DNA of 44,195 nt. Origin: a virus. Position numbers and translations under genes: made by a program. Below are positions 44,150-44,195 of this stretch, piece by piece; the first letter of the stretch is position 1, and each line of letters begins with the position of its first letter. The stretch is from positions 1 to 44,195 of IMG/VR virus record IMGVR_UViG_3300035660_000025. One strand, written 5' to 3'. The notes beneath the pieces are model-generated. The model had not been told where the DNA came from, did not search any database, and saw only the letters and a list, made by a program, of their open reading frames with translations.

Positions 44150-44195
44150 CGGGCGCCTCCGAAGGCGAAGCCGGTGTTGACGGTGATGCCGGGAG
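44069..44195. repeat. Terminal direct repeat, copy 2 (circular closure)
   Basis: Identical to positions 1-127; see copy 1. It includes the GTG start of the gpN-like gene and the last codons of the tape measure gene. Confidence 0.97.

Overview
The window is a complete temperate bacteriophage genome. Its first and last 127 bases are identical, and joining them gives a 44,068-bp circle in which the tape measure gene runs into the DNA-circularisation gene through a GTGA stop/start overlap. The host is probably a Gram-negative (diderm) bacterium. The phage carries an Rz/Rz1-type spanin pair, a lipoprotein with a lipobox and AGGAGG ribosome binding sites, and its attP carries the 3' half of a tRNA-Val(CAC) gene that has no encoded CCA. 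I cannot name the host genus from sequence alone.

Layout. (1) Leftward late module, 15,850 down to 1 and across the join from 44,149 to 35,158. Order of transcription: a ribbon-helix-helix (RHH) fusion protein, a zinc-ribbon protein, a secreted lipoprotein broken by an amber codon, a 0.6-kb non-coding region packed with an 8-bp repeat, small and large terminase, gpW-like protein, lambda-type portal, three small genes that may be lysis genes, ClpP-type head protease with a nested scaffold, decoration-like protein, Mu gpT-type major capsid, head-tail connectors, Mu-type contractile tail (sheath, tube, frameshifted chaperone, tape measure), Mu-type baseplate (gpN/gp43 to gp48), tail fibre, spanins and a repeat-rich tail protein. 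The phage therefore joins a lambda-like packaging and portal set to Mu-like capsid and tail genes. (2) Rightward early module, 15,938-32,981: small regulators and zinc proteins, a Toprim/topoisomerase VI A-like protein, an excisionase-like protein, primase-helicase, VRR-NUC nuclease, a helicase-DNA methyltransferase carrying an embedded endonuclease VII-type gene, an SF2 helicase, YqaJ exonuclease and RecT, M23 peptidase, a deoxyribosyltransferase-like protein and a Gp37/Gp68-type protein. (3) Integration region, 32,875-34,480: leftward tyrosine integrase, paired arm-type repeats, a terminator and the tRNA-Val core. (4) A lone rightward tail-completion-like gene at 34,484.

How it works together. 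RecT and YqaJ form a recombination pair, and primase-helicase plus SF2 helicase serve replication. Integrase and the excisionase-like protein control integration. No CI-type (XRE) repressor gene is visible. The only divergent control region (15,851-15,937) has an RHH protein on each side, a near-consensus sigma-70 promoter, an inverted repeat over that promoter, and a predicted transcription start on the A of the ATG. This suggests an RHH-based, leaderless genetic switch.

Most notable: 14 exact copies of TGTAGCAG in direct and inverted orientation upstream of the terminase; an endonuclease gene embedded in a helicase-methyltransferase whose own reading frame stays open through the insert; three nonsense codons that interrupt otherwise continuous frames; a -1 frameshift tail chaperone; an in-frame nested scaffold; and a well-resolved attP.
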